DNA of 64,000 bases from Leadbetterella byssophila DSM 17132. Its GTDB lineage: Bacteria; Bacteroidota; Bacteroidia; Cytophagales; Spirosomataceae. The stretch spans positions 1 through 64,000 of the forward strand of contig NC_014655.1 in assembly GCF_000166395.1 (NCBI RefSeq), written 5' to 3'. The notes beneath the pieces were generated by a model, which searched no databases, was not told the origin of the DNA, and was given only the letters and a program-made list of their open reading frames with translations. The position numbers and the translations under genes were made by a program. The stretch's first letter is position 1; each line of letters begins with the position of its first letter. Of this stretch, positions 34,964 through 43,738 are shown piece by piece.

Positions 34964-35293
34964 TTACTTCTTAAACAAGCTGTCTAGGTCAAAACCGGGA
35001 ATTTTAGGCAAAAGTCCATCAGTCACCTTGGCCATTTCTGCTTTTGCCTCCTCTTCAACATTTCTGAGGGCATTATTTACAGCAGCTACGATCAGGTCTT
35101 GAGTGATCTTGGCATCCTCAGGTTTTAGTAATTCCGGTTCAAGCACTACGCTGAGCAGTTCTTTTTTTCCGTTCACCTTTGCTTTTACCATTCCACCTCC
35201 GGATTCTCCTTCTGCTGTGATTTCTCCCAATTTCTCCTGCGCTTCCTGCATCTTGTTTTGCATATCACGCATTTTATTCATCATGTCAAACAT
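34964..35293 (-). CDS. YbaB/EbfC nucleoid-associated protein
   Basis: A 109-residue small DNA-binding protein of the YbaB/EbfC family: long N-terminal helix (MNKMRDMQNKMQEAQEKL), central VKAKVNGKKELLSVVLEPELL and a C-terminal helix. It forms dimers that coat DNA in other bacteria. First gene of the minus-strand trio, two bases from the glycosyltransferase. Confidence 0.93.
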   Translation of the reverse strand: MFDMMNKMRDMQNKMQEAQEKLGEITAEGESGGGMVKAKVNGKKELLSVVLEPELLKPEDAKITQDLIVAAVNNALRNVEEEAKAEMAKVTDGLLPKIPGFDLDSLFKK

Positions 35294-35310
35294 AGTGCTC
35301 TAATTTTGAG

Positions 35311-35318
35311 TAAATTTG
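35311..35318 (+). promoter_or_regulatory. -7 promoter box of the M28 peptidase gene
   Basis: TAAATTTG is a perfect TAnnTTTG match in the 64-base divergent gap, 39 bases before the ATG at 35358. No clear -33. Confidence 0.35.
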
Positions 35319-35357
35319 TATAAAGATACTTCTAAATAACAAAAAAGTAATAAACGA

Positions 35358-36512
35358 ATGTTCCGCATTATCTTATTGTTCCTCCTGATTCCATTTTTTG
35401 CAAAGGCTCAAATCATAGAGGAGGCCAGGTTAGTAAAGCATGTAGAATTTTTAGCATCAGATAAGTTAGAAGGAAGGGCACCGGGAACAAAAGGCGACAA
35501 ACGTGCTTCGGAATACATTGTTTCGCAATTCAAAAAAATAGGATTAAAGCCATATCCATCATACAAAGACTCCTTTGTGATTCAAAGGGGTAAGGATATA
35601 AAGACCAATAACATCCTGGGTTACTTAGATAATGGCAAGGAGCATACCGTGATCATCGGAGCTCATTATGACCATTTAGGTACTAAGAAGGGCCAAGTTT
35701 ATAATGGTGCTGATGATAATGCCTCTGGAGTAGCCGCTATGTTAGAACTAGCCAGATACTATAGCACTAATAAGGCAGTTGAAAATTACAATTACCTATT
35801 TGTAGCCTTTTCAGGAGAAGAATGGGGTTTATTGGGTTCAAAGCATTTAGCTGATCGATTGTCTCCAGAAAATATCAATTTGATGATTAACCTAGACATG
35901 ATAGGTAGATATAGAGAAGACAAGGGTCTAACTATTGGAGGGGTAGGGACCAGTACCGTTTTGGAGAAATGGGGGCCGGAACTGGGCATGTGTATGGAGC
36001 TTAACTTTCAGATAGATTCCAGTGGTGTGGGCCCAAGTGATCATACTTCCTTCTACCATAAAGGTATTCCTGTCTTGTTCTTATTTACGGGTGCTCATGA
36101 AGATTATCACAAGCCGAGTGACGATACGGACAAGTTGAATTTTAGAGGTATAAAATTGATCAGTAATTATGTGATTCAATTGATGTCTCATTTAGACGAA
36201 CTTCCAAAAATAGATTTTAAGAAAACCCGTGAACCTGCGCCTACGGGAAGGACTCAATTTAAAGTTTCTTTAGGTGTCTTGCCTAATTATGAATATAATG
36301 GCACGGGCTTAAAGATTGAGTTGGTATCACAGGGCAAACCTGCTTCTCAGGCAGGTATAAAAGCTGGGGACGTACTTCTGAAGCTTGATGATACTGAATT
36401 ACAAGATATAAACACTTATGTAGATGTTTTGGGACGCTTAGAGAAGGGCCAAAGGGTGCAAGTAGTATTGGACAGAAAAGGAGAAAAGATTAGTAAGGAA
36501 ATTACATTATAG
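35358..36512 (+). CDS. Secreted M28-family aminopeptidase with C-terminal PDZ domain
   Basis: A 384-residue zinc peptidase. Signal peptide to about residue 17 (FFAKAQ). The di-zinc ligands are visible in GAHYDHLG, NGADDNASGV, FSGEEWGLLGS, INLDMIGR and GAHEDYHKPSDD. After residue ~295 a PDZ-like domain follows (GLKIELVSQGKPASQAGIKAGDVLLKLDD). Likely a periplasmic or extracellular aminopeptidase. One base separates it from the CoA-binding protein gene. Confidence 0.93.
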   Translation: MFRIILLFLLIPFFAKAQIIEEARLVKHVEFLASDKLEGRAPGTKGDKRASEYIVSQFKKIGLKPYPSYKDSFVIQRGKDIKTNNILGYLDNGKEHTVIIGAHYDHLGTKKGQVYNGADDNASGVAAMLELARYYSTNKAVENYNYLFVAFSGEEWGLLGSKHLADRLSPENINLMINLDMIGRYREDKGLTIGGVGTSTVLEKWGPELGMCMELNFQIDSSGVGPSDHTSFYHKGIPVLFLFTGAHEDYHKPSDDTDKLNFRGIKLISNYVIQLMSHLDELPKIDFKKTREPAPTGRTQFKVSLGVLPNYEYNGTGLKIELVSQGKPASQAGIKAGDVLLKLDDTELQDINTYVDVLGRLEKGQRVQVVLDRKGEKISKEITL

Positions 36513-36513
36513 C

Positions 36514-36879
36514 ATGTCAAAGAAAACATTGGTGATAGGAGCCAGTACAAATCCTACCCGCTACTCGAATATGGCCACACATAAACTTCTGGAGCATAAG
36601 CACGAGGTGGAATTATTAGGTAAGCAGTCGGGTGAAGTTGCCGGACACACAATCAAACAATCTACAGAAGAACTTTCTGCAGATTTTCACACTGTTACAC
36701 TGTATATAAATTCAGAGCGTCAAATAGAATATTTTGATTACTTGGTTGCACTGCATCCGCAAAGAGTAATATTTAATCCGGGAACGGAAAATCCTTCTTT
36801 AAAGCTACTTCTGGAGAAAAACGGGATTCAAACTCTTGAGGCTTGTACCTTAGTTTTGTTAGCAACTGGTCAATTTTGA
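36514..36879 (+). CDS. CoA-binding domain protein (YccU-like)
   Basis: A 121-residue Rossmann-like CoA-binding protein: VIGASTNPTRYSNMATHKL at the start and VIFNPGTENPSL near the end are typical of the succinyl-CoA-synthetase-like CoA_binding family. Molecular role unknown. Follows the M28 gene by one base. Confidence 0.85.
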   Translation: MSKKTLVIGASTNPTRYSNMATHKLLEHKHEVELLGKQSGEVAGHTIKQSTEELSADFHTVTLYINSERQIEYFDYLVALHPQRVIFNPGTENPSLKLLLEKNGIQTLEACTLVLLATGQF

Positions 36880-37013
36880 ATAAAAGGTAGTTAAAAATAG
36901 TTATTAAATTACTTGCATATTAGAAAAGTAGTAATATATTGCGGGGTGATCCTTAAAAAAGGTTACAGGCAACTAGTATCCCTATTCTTAAAACCAATTT
37001 ATTATTTACTCGT

Positions 37014-37559
37014 ATGAGAACTAAATTTTTCCTCTTTTTCGCGTTGATTTCTGCTGGAGCTTTTGCTCAGTCTAATACGGATCAGCATACCTTAACTATC
37101 ACTGTGCCTTCGGTGGCTCTTTTAGATTTAGAGCCTAGTTCTGGAAAGAATTTGTCAGTTAGCTTCAATGCCCCTACAGATCCGGGTTTGGCATTGGTAC
37201 TAGACCCCGCTGCGGTTCTCAATTCCGTGTATTTGAATTACACTTCTGTGCTAGCAAGCGCCACCAAGCGGAATATCACCGTTTCCATGACGGGTAGCTT
37301 AACCGGAGTACAAATCAAAGTTACTGCCGGTGCGGCTACTGCCACAGGTGCCGGAGAAAAAGGTACACCTACTTCAGAGGTTACTCTTAGCGATACAGAG
37401 CAGATCATAATTCAAGACGTGGGTAGCGCTTACACCGGTACAGGATCCGGTAATGGGCATCAATTGACTTATGTTGTTGATTTGCCTTCTAGTACCTTTG
37501 GAACCTTAGTTAGTGGGAATAAGGTAGCTACTATCAAGTATACTCTTTCAGGCGACTAA
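37014..37559 (+). CDS. Small secreted surface-fibre subunit candidate 1
   Basis: A 181-residue exported protein of unknown family. Signal peptide to Ala18-Gln19 (GAFAQ). The mature part is almost wholly beta-strand-like and rich in Thr, Ser and Val. It shares a clear motif with the protein at 40833: AYTGxGxGNGxQLxY about 50 residues before the end, and a terminal strand ending YTLS. This alternating, strand-terminated build resembles donor-strand pilus subunits. It precedes a PapD-like chaperone (one-base overlap, TAATG) and an usher-like barrel, so a role as the main subunit of a chaperone-usher-type fibre is inferred. Confidence 0.6.
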   Translation: MRTKFFLFFALISAGAFAQSNTDQHTLTITVPSVALLDLEPSSGKNLSVSFNAPTDPGLALVLDPAAVLNSVYLNYTSVLASATKRNITVSMTGSLTGVQIKVTAGAATATGAGEKGTPTSEVTLSDTEQIIIQDVGSAYTGTGSGNGHQLTYVVDLPSSTFGTLVSGNKVATIKYTLSGD

Positions 37560-38290
37560 TGAAGTATTTAATGTGCATTATCCTCTTTGCAAGTTTTACT
37601 TGCAAAGGGGGCATTTCTGTAGTAAATGGTCTTAGTCACGAACATCAAAATGCACAACTTACCGGAAGTATTAAAGTAAAGAACGAGGGAACTAAGACGG
37701 AGCGAGTATCACTTTACCTTCAGGACTTAGTCCCAAATTGCGATGGAAGTGTAGTGTATCAGGAACCTTCCGGACAGCAGTGGATTTTTTTAGACAAAGA
37801 CTTTATAGAGCTAGGAGCAGGGGAAGAAGTAGAGGTCAAATACTCCTTAGTCCCGTTCAAGGAGAGGGAGACTTCTCAGTGGCAGGTGGTCATGGTTGAG
37901 GCAGAGGATCCTATAGCTACAGATCATCAAGGTGGCGTTCAGATCAATTCTAAGGTCAGATATGCCATTCAAATCGTATTACATGCGGGTGCTTATCAAG
38001 CACCGGAAGTGGGATTTCATGAGGTCAAATTGAACAGCAAAGAAACCATTTCGGTCACTTTGAAAAATCATGGTTCCTATATGACCTTCGTCAACTTAAA
38101 ACTTGAAGTGCTTACCGAAGAAGGGAAAATAGTAAAGGTCTTTGAAGGTAACAATAGAAGGATTTATCCAGGATATTGTACCACTTTCACCATTCCTGTC
38201 GATGATATTCCTGCAGGCAAATATGCAGGTGTGCTGGTGGCTGATAATGGTAAAGACCTGTACGGATCTCACCTATTACTTGAATTATAG
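37559..38290 (+). CDS. PapD-like periplasmic chaperone candidate
   Basis: A 243-residue exported protein with two immunoglobulin-like halves (about 20-135 and 140-243). The first half has conserved-looking strands (GSIKVKNEGTKTERVSLYLQDL; EVEVKYSLVPFKERETSQWQVVMVEAED) as in pilus chaperones. The second half (VTLKNHGSYMTFVNLKLEVL...GYCTTFTIPVDDIPAGKYAGVLVAD) is also Ig-like. It lies between a small secreted subunit and an usher-like barrel, the arrangement of chaperone-usher loci. A 12-bp hairpin lies in its signal-peptide codons. Assignment rests on fold-like pattern and context, not on a recognised family signature. Confidence 0.6.
   Translation: MKYLMCIILFASFTCKGGISVVNGLSHEHQNAQLTGSIKVKNEGTKTERVSLYLQDLVPNCDGSVVYQEPSGQQWIFLDKDFIELGAGEEVEVKYSLVPFKERETSQWQVVMVEAEDPIATDHQGGVQINSKVRYAIQIVLHAGAYQAPEVGFHEVKLNSKETISVTLKNHGSYMTFVNLKLEVLTEEGKIVKVFEGNNRRIYPGYCTTFTIPVDDIPAGKYAGVLVADNGKDLYGSHLLLEL
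37582..37610 (+). repeat. Strong hairpin at the start of the chaperone gene
   Basis: CCTCTTTGCAAG and CTTGCAAAGGGG pair over 12 positions (one T-G) around TTTTA, beginning 23 bases into the coding region. No T-tract follows. It might reduce translation or protect the upstream subunit message, giving more subunit than chaperone. Confidence 0.6.
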
Positions 38291-38325
38291 CCATTCCTGC
38301 TACTAAAACTTTTTATGACGCTCTT

Positions 38326-40836
38326 ATGGATGTTTTTTTAGGCGCCTTTCTGCCGGAGATAATTATGCAATCTCCGGCAAGCCTTGTAAAACCAGGTGAG
38401 AGTTTTACATTAACAGTTCAGGTAAAAGGTACCTCTAAAAATGGTGCACTTCTTCTACCTGAAGGTTGGAAGCAGATAAACTCCTTTTTGATGGAGAATA
38501 AGGAGGGATATACTAGATTTTTTACCCTCAGCACAGATGCACAAATTTCTGCAGGAAAATATACGCTACGCTATCAATTATCTGATCTATCAGCAGCTGA
38601 TTCTTTACAGCTTGAGGTGCAAGCCTTTTCAAAAATTGAGATAGCGCAGATAGATTTGCCGGATATTGCCAGAGAAAACGATTCATTAAGTGTAAGTTAT
38701 TTCATAGAAAACAAAGGCAATACCCCAGAGGTGATCTTCTACTCTTCTTGTGCAGGTCCGGGAGATAGCCTTCTTCTACTACCGGGACAAAGCCGGATGT
38801 TATCCTGGAAAGAGATCGTTCCCTCAGGGGTAGAAAGCTATTTGCATCAAATGGAAGTTTTGCTGGATGGAAAGTACGAAAGATACTACAAGAATATGTC
38901 CGTATTCCTATCTAAACCACCGATCCTCAATAAGGAAGATTCTTGGCCTTTAGAAGTAGGACTGAGATGGTTAGGGAGTATTCCGGGAGGATCTAGCTAT
39001 CAATTTTTTGCAGTAGGATCAGGGAATATGGGAGTTCACAGTTTTGATATTAACCTACGTGGTCCTAACCGACTAAATTTCCCGATGTTCGGATTTTATG
39101 ATCAATATTATCTGGGATATTCATACAACAAAAGGTGGGGGGCAGAACTGGGGGATTTCAGTCTAAGCTTTTCTCCTTTATTAGAATTAGGAAGATTTGG
39201 CAGAGGTGCCCAAATATGGGCCAAAACCGGAGCTTCTCAATTCAAGATATTCTATCATCAGCCAAGATTTTTTTCTAACCAAAAGAACTCTTGGGGTGCT
39301 GAATGGGCATGGAGGAAGAATAACACCGCTTTTTCATTTCTATCCTACAATAAGTCTATGGCCTTTAAAGAGGGATGGAATGACGTGAACATAGCTTCAG
39401 GGAATATTAATTTTAATTTTAAGTTTATTGAACTTGAGCAGGATGTAGCCGTTTCAAATTCTGTAAGAGGCCTAGGATTAGGTTTGCATTCTAGATTAAG
39501 TCTTTCTGTTCAAAAATGGGATCTACACTACCAAGGTATATACTCAGATCAGCATTTTTATGGTTTTTATAACCATTCCAAACTTAGTAATGCCCAATTA
39601 TCTTATAAGATTTACAAAGGCTACCAAATAGGTGTTCAGCACTATTACTCGCTCCTGAATGCCCAGCCTGATATTCACCAATTCTATATTTCTCCAAAAC
39701 ATCAATACTGGACAGGGTATGTCAGTGCATTTTTAAATTCTAAACAAAACTTATATCTGTACTTCCAACAAGGCGAAAGGAGTGATACCTTGTCCCCTTA
39801 TCACTATAAAGAAAGATTCCTGGGTCTAAATTATCAGTACAATGGAAGGAAGTTTAGGCTTAGTGCTCTTGGCCGACAAGGCTCTACACTCAATCTATTA
39901 CTGGATGATCAAAATTATGAAAACCTGAGCGTCTTGAATCTGCAACCTTCTGTACAATTATTCCCCGGTTTTTGGCTGGGGGTTCTTGGTGAATATCAGA
40001 ACACGAAGCGCTTTACAGATCAAAAAGAAAACCTGTATTTCTGGGGTGGAAGTGTACAGTATTTTCCCAACAGGAAGTGGCAGTTTTATATTAATTACAG
40101 AAGCAGCTTGGCACAAGATGAGATTTTTAAACAACAGTCTTTATTGCAAGTATTGGCAAGCACAAATTGGTCTAATCATACTTTCAGTGTACAAGGTGGT
40201 AAATCTTATTTCCCTACTCCGGACGGAAAGGGGGTAGAGAGTCTATTTTTCAACCTCTCTTACTCGTATAAGATCGGGATGCCTACCAAAAAGCGCCCAC
40301 CCATGGGAAGGGTTTCAGGACAGGTACAAGGGAAGGGAGTGCCCGTAAATGGAGTATTGCTGTACTTGGGAGACAGACGATTCATGACAGATGCTAGCGG
40401 CAAATTTGATTTTGGAAAAGTTAAAGCAGGAGAGTATGAACTGCTGGTAAAAAGTACACAAACCGGCATTAATCATCCGGAGAAATTAAACGTCAATGTG
40501 GCCTCAAAATCAAAAAATAATTATATTATACCCGTATTCAAAGGGGCAGTTATCCGTGGAAAAGTAAGTTATCCGGAGGGTCTACGAAGAGTATGGGTGT
40601 ATTTAGAACATCAAGGGGAAGTCAGTACTTTACTAACAAAACCAGACGGTAGCTTTAGTTTTTCAGGATTGAAAAAAGGGGATTATACGGTATATCTACA
40701 ACTTGAAAATTATCAATTGCCAGACCCCGTGACCGTACAATTAGAAGAAGGCGATGAGGTTCAGATACCCTTACAAGTAAAAACCAAACAGAGGACTATT
40801 CAATTTCAAAGTTCTCCTTTACAGATCAAAAGATGA
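38326..40836 (+). CDS. Usher-like outer-membrane protein
   Basis: An 836-residue protein. Residues ~1-190 are two Ig-like/NEW3-like domains; ~195-655 look like a beta-barrel (many aromatic strands; GAELGDFSLSFSPLLELGRFGRGAQIWA is usher-like); ~661-836 hold two carboxypeptidase-regulatory/CnaB-like domains (GRVSGQVQGKGVPVNGVLL; GAVIRGKVSYPEG). This resembles a fimbrial usher built from Bacteroidota-style modules. The given start (ATG 38326) gives no proper signal peptide. Another ATG at 38315 reads MTLLWMFF and then stops, but joins the usher frame if the T7 run at 38333 had eight T, so the true N-terminus may lie there. The last four bases overlap the next gene. Confidence 0.6.
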   Translation: MDVFLGAFLPEIIMQSPASLVKPGESFTLTVQVKGTSKNGALLLPEGWKQINSFLMENKEGYTRFFTLSTDAQISAGKYTLRYQLSDLSAADSLQLEVQAFSKIEIAQIDLPDIARENDSLSVSYFIENKGNTPEVIFYSSCAGPGDSLLLLPGQSRMLSWKEIVPSGVESYLHQMEVLLDGKYERYYKNMSVFLSKPPILNKEDSWPLEVGLRWLGSIPGGSSYQFFAVGSGNMGVHSFDINLRGPNRLNFPMFGFYDQYYLGYSYNKRWGAELGDFSLSFSPLLELGRFGRGAQIWAKTGASQFKIFYHQPRFFSNQKNSWGAEWAWRKNNTAFSFLSYNKSMAFKEGWNDVNIASGNINFNFKFIELEQDVAVSNSVRGLGLGLHSRLSLSVQKWDLHYQGIYSDQHFYGFYNHSKLSNAQLSYKIYKGYQIGVQHYYSLLNAQPDIHQFYISPKHQYWTGYVSAFLNSKQNLYLYFQQGERSDTLSPYHYKERFLGLNYQYNGRKFRLSALGRQGSTLNLLLDDQNYENLSVLNLQPSVQLFPGFWLGVLGEYQNTKRFTDQKENLYFWGGSVQYFPNRKWQFYINYRSSLAQDEIFKQQSLLQVLASTNWSNHTFSVQGGKSYFPTPDGKGVESLFFNLSYSYKIGMPTKKRPPMGRVSGQVQGKGVPVNGVLLYLGDRRFMTDASGKFDFGKVKAGEYELLVKSTQTGINHPEKLNVNVASKSKNNYIIPVFKGAVIRGKVSYPEGLRRVWVYLEHQGEVSTLLTKPDGSFSFSGLKKGDYTVYLQLENYQLPDPVTVQLEEGDEVQIPLQVKTKQRTIQFQSSPLQIKR
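38333..38339 (+). repeat. T7 homopolymer at the usher N-terminus
   Basis: Seven T after ATGGATG. Adding one T would fuse the frame from ATG 38315 (MTLLWMFF) to the usher and restore a hydrophobic exported N-terminus. It is either a slippage-prone on/off switch or a sequencing/assembly error. Confidence 0.4.
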
Positions 40837-41363
40837 GATGGTGGTTGGTCATATTTTCTCTTTTTACGTTGAGTTCATTTGCTCAGACTAATTCAAATAG
40901 TCATTCTGTGAGTTTTACTCTGCAGTCTGTGGCAATATTGTCAATAGTAAGTTCCTCCTCCAGTAATATTGAAATGAAATTTCAGGTGCCAAATAATGCA
41001 GGTTTAAATATTGTGGCACCAGGGACTAACACTCAAAATTGGCTAAATTTCACTTCCGCTTTGGCTACCGGAAGTAGGATCATCTATGTTAACTCATCTG
41101 CAAGCATTCCTTCAAAATATAAGCTTATGTTAGAAGTGACTGGCCCATTTGGGAGTGGAGGAGGTTCTCGTGGAACTTCAAATGGAACAGTAGAAATTGG
41201 AAATTTACCTAAAGCTATTATTTCCGGAATAGGTGGGGCTTATACAGGAGTAGGCCCTGGCAATGGATTTCAGCTAAAATACACAGCAAGCATTCAGCAA
41301 TTTTCAGGATTAATTGCAGGGAATACTGATATACATGTTGTTTACACCTTATCTGACCTATAA
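40833..41363 (+). CDS. Small secreted surface-fibre subunit candidate 2
   Basis: A 176-residue exported protein (signal peptide to about residue 17, SSFAQ), related to the subunit at 37014: similar N-terminal strands, a WLNFTSALATGSR segment like YLNYTSVLASATK, and the motif AYTGVGPGNGFQLKY with terminal VVYTLSDL. It overlaps the usher gene by four bases. Likely a minor or tip subunit of the same structure. Confidence 0.6.
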   Translation: MRWWLVIFSLFTLSSFAQTNSNSHSVSFTLQSVAILSIVSSSSSNIEMKFQVPNNAGLNIVAPGTNTQNWLNFTSALATGSRIIYVNSSASIPSKYKLMLEVTGPFGSGGGSRGTSNGTVEIGNLPKAIISGIGGAYTGVGPGNGFQLKYTASIQQFSGLIAGNTDIHVVYTLSDL

Positions 41364-41364
41364 A

Positions 41365-41868
41365 ATGAAAATATTACTTGGGCTTTTATTTTTGAGCTTA
41401 GGGCTTCAAGCTCAAACTTTGAACATAAGTGGAAATTGGAATATAACCATAGCTAAGCCAACAGTTCCAGGCTCAAATTATCTGAATTCCTACGAAAGTT
41501 CAACAAATGCTGTAATATTATCTGGTTCCGATAATTCAATTCTGACTATTGGAGCAAAGTATACATTTTCTGTGTCTATGACAGGAGCTCTTCCTAGTGG
41601 GGTGAAATTATATGCGAGACGGACAGCTGATGGGACTATAATATCTTCATTTTTAGGATTAAACGTTGGGAATTACAGTGATGGTTTAAGCTACTTAGAA
41701 TTGACAAATTTTGTGCAAGCACTGTTTTATATAAACATTACATTAGCAGTAAGTGTAGGAACAACTTTATTCCAAAACATCCCCATCCAATACAAACTGG
41801 AAGGACTGTCTGTTACACAGCCCACAGGCACTTATACTGTGACCGTAACTTATACCGTTTCCAAATAA
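41365..41868 (+). CDS. Small secreted surface-fibre subunit candidate 3
   Basis: A 167-residue exported protein starting MKILLGLLFLSLGLQAQ (signal peptide). The frame is open from 41314, but that part overlaps the preceding gene and lacks a signal sequence, so ATG 41365 (one base after the previous stop) is used. The mature part is beta-rich and ends TVTVTYTVSK, matching the YTLS-type ending of the other two subunits, but it lacks the AYTG-GNG motif. Probably another component of the same assembly. Confidence 0.55.
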   Translation: MKILLGLLFLSLGLQAQTLNISGNWNITIAKPTVPGSNYLNSYESSTNAVILSGSDNSILTIGAKYTFSVSMTGALPSGVKLYARRTADGTIISSFLGLNVGNYSDGLSYLELTNFVQALFYINITLAVSVGTTLFQNIPIQYKLEGLSVTQPTGTYTVTVTYTVSK

Positions 41869-41874
41869 GTAGAT

Positions 41875-42555
41875 TTACTGTTTCGTCCAAACTTCCTTAA
41901 TGGGGTCACCTTTGGAACTCTTACCGGAATGGATCCACTCCTTATCGTTCACCTCAGCATTAAAATCTAATTCTGCACCTACACGAGAATTATCCCTTGA
42001 AAAGAATTCTATTTTCTCTATGTATTTTCCGTCTTTTAAACTGTATTTCCCCCCACCTGTACCAGAGAATTCGCCGCTCTGAATATTGATGGCTAACCAT
42101 TGAAAATGCCCTTCCACCATCATTTTATAAGTTCTTCTGGCTCCAGGTGTCATTTTAGAAATGTTTCCTTCTGGATTTGCTCTACCGGTTATAACCCACA
42201 GTCCGCTTAAGGCATCCTTTCTATCTGGCGACAACCTTTGAAAATTCTTATTATTGAATTCTAAGGATTTCTTTTTGGTCTTTATGTTGTATGTCTGTTC
42301 AGTACCCACCAATGAAGGACTTTCAGAATGGAACTCCAATTTTATTTGTATACTACCACCTTTCTGAACTTCATACTTTCCACCCCAGGTCTTATTAAAT
42401 GAAGTGGGAGTATATTCCGTCACCGATATATACTGCTCAGTAGCTAGAATCTGAGTAGTTACACCATTATCTATAGCGTGCCAGGCGCCGCTGATTCCTT
42501 GTGCATATCCAAGTACACAGCTTAAACTCAATAGTAGGGAAAGAAACATTTTCAT
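41875..42555 (-). CDS. Secreted protein with two lipocalin-like repeats, function unknown
   Basis: A 226-residue exported protein (signal peptide to about residue 18, GYAQ). The mature part is an internal duplication: SGAWHAI...[22 protein letters not shown] is repeated as SGLWVIT...[21 protein letters not shown], and each repeat then has a (V)GTEQTYNIK/(V)GAELDFNAE strand. The pattern suggests two small lipocalin-like barrels. It is convergent with the fibre locus and divergent from hisB. No function is claimed. Confidence 0.75.
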   Translation of the reverse strand: MKMFLSLLLSLSCVLGYAQGISGAWHAIDNGVTTQILATEQYISVTEYTPTSFNKTWGGKYEVQKGGSIQIKLEFHSESPSLVGTEQTYNIKTKKKSLEFNNKNFQRLSPDRKDALSGLWVITGRANPEGNISKMTPGARRTYKMMVEGHFQWLAINIQSGEFSGTGGGKYSLKDGKYIEKIEFFSRDNSRVGAELDFNAEVNDKEWIHSGKSSKGDPIKEVWTKQ

Positions 42556-42578
42556 AAGTATATCTTATTATTTTGGAC

Positions 42579-42586
42579 TAACTTTG
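42579..42586 (+). promoter_or_regulatory. -7 promoter box of hisB
   Basis: TAACTTTG is a perfect TAnnTTTG, ending 18 bases before ATG 42605. An in-frame TTG at 42584 lies inside this box, which argues against it as the start codon. Confidence 0.45.
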
Positions 42587-42604
42587 TTCATCAAATCATT
42601 AGGC

Positions 42605-43729
42605 ATGCCAAAAGTATTATTTATCGATAGAGACGGAACTATCATCATTGAACCACCTGTAGATTTTCAGGTTGACTCCCTCGAGAAATTAGAATTTTTA
42701 CCTAAAGCTATATCAAATTTAAGAAAGATTTCGGAAGAAAACCAATTTGAACTGGCCATGGTGACCAACCAGGACGGTTTGGGAACTTCCTCATTTCCAG
42801 AAGATACTTTTTGGCCTGCACACCTTAAGATGATGCGTACTCTGGAGAACGAAAATGTTCACTTTCATGAGGTTTTTATAGATAAGACCTTTCCTCATGA
42901 AAATGCACCCACACGCAAACCGGGTACAGGCTTGTTAGGGAAATACATCAATAATCCAGAATATGATCTGCCCGGTTCTTTTGTACTTGGAGATCGGCTC
43001 ACGGATGTTCAATTGGCCATCAACCTGGGTGCAAAGGCCATTTTTATAGGTAAATCCCTGCAGGAAGATGTCAGCGATGAGATCAAAAATGCTATAGCTT
43101 TAGTGACGGATGATTGGGATGAGATCTATGCCTTCCTAAAAATGCCGGAAAGAACAGCAGAGGTCCGTAGAACTACTAAAGAGACGGATATACACATCAA
43201 ATTGAACTTGGATGGGCAGGGGAAATCAGATATTCATACGGGAATAGGTTTCTTTGATCATATGTTGGATCAATTGGCTAGACATTCTGGAGCTGACCTT
43301 TATATTTCAGTTAATGGAGATTTGCACATTGATGAGCATCATACCATTGAAGATACTGCCTTAGCATTAGGTGAAGCCTATTTGAATGCATTGGGAGATA
43401 AAAGAGGAATAAGTAGGTATGGCTTCTTATTGCCAATGGATGAATGTCTTGCTCAAGTGGCTATAGATTTTTCCGGTAGGCCTTGGTTAGTATGGGATGC
43501 GGAATTTAAGAGAGAAAAGATAGGAGAGATGCCCACGGAGATGTTTATGCATTTCTTTAAATCCTTCTCAGATACTTCTAAGTGTAATTTGAATATCAAA
43601 GTTGAAGGTGAAAACGAACATCACAAGATTGAATCCATCTTCAAGGCATGGGCAAAGGCCATAAAGATGGCAGTCAAAAGAGATATTAAGGAAATAGATA
43701 GATTACCAAGTACAAAGGGGGTTTTATAA
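42605..43729 (+). CDS. hisB: Bifunctional histidinol-phosphatase / imidazoleglycerol-phosphate dehydratase HisB
   Basis: A 374-residue fusion enzyme of histidine synthesis. The N-terminal HAD phosphatase has [12 protein letters not shown], a cysteine-free zinc-loop region ([16 protein letters not shown]) and [11 protein letters not shown]. The C-terminal IGP dehydratase (about 190-374) has [29 protein letters not shown] and [14 protein letters not shown], with the manganese-binding histidines. The start at 42605 ([11 protein letters not shown]) is normal for HisB. No other his genes are nearby, so it stands alone here. A bidirectional hairpin follows. Confidence 0.96.
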   Translation: MPKVLFIDRDGTIIIEPPVDFQVDSLEKLEFLPKAISNLRKISEENQFELAMVTNQDGLGTSSFPEDTFWPAHLKMMRTLENENVHFHEVFIDKTFPHENAPTRKPGTGLLGKYINNPEYDLPGSFVLGDRLTDVQLAINLGAKAIFIGKSLQEDVSDEIKNAIALVTDDWDEIYAFLKMPERTAEVRRTTKETDIHIKLNLDGQGKSDIHTGIGFFDHMLDQLARHSGADLYISVNGDLHIDEHHTIEDTALALGEAYLNALGDKRGISRYGFLLPMDECLAQVAIDFSGRPWLVWDAEFKREKIGEMPTEMFMHFFKSFSDTSKCNLNIKVEGENEHHKIESIFKAWAKAIKMAVKRDIKEIDRLPSTKGVL

Positions 43730-43738
43730 CCCCCTTTT
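43714..43738. terminator. Bidirectional terminator between hisB and the DUF4097-like gene
   Basis: AAAGGGGGTT and AACCCCCTTT form a perfect 10-bp stem with a TTAT loop, placed at the ends of two convergent genes. T-rich on the plus side (TTTTAGTTTTT). Confidence 0.85.
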
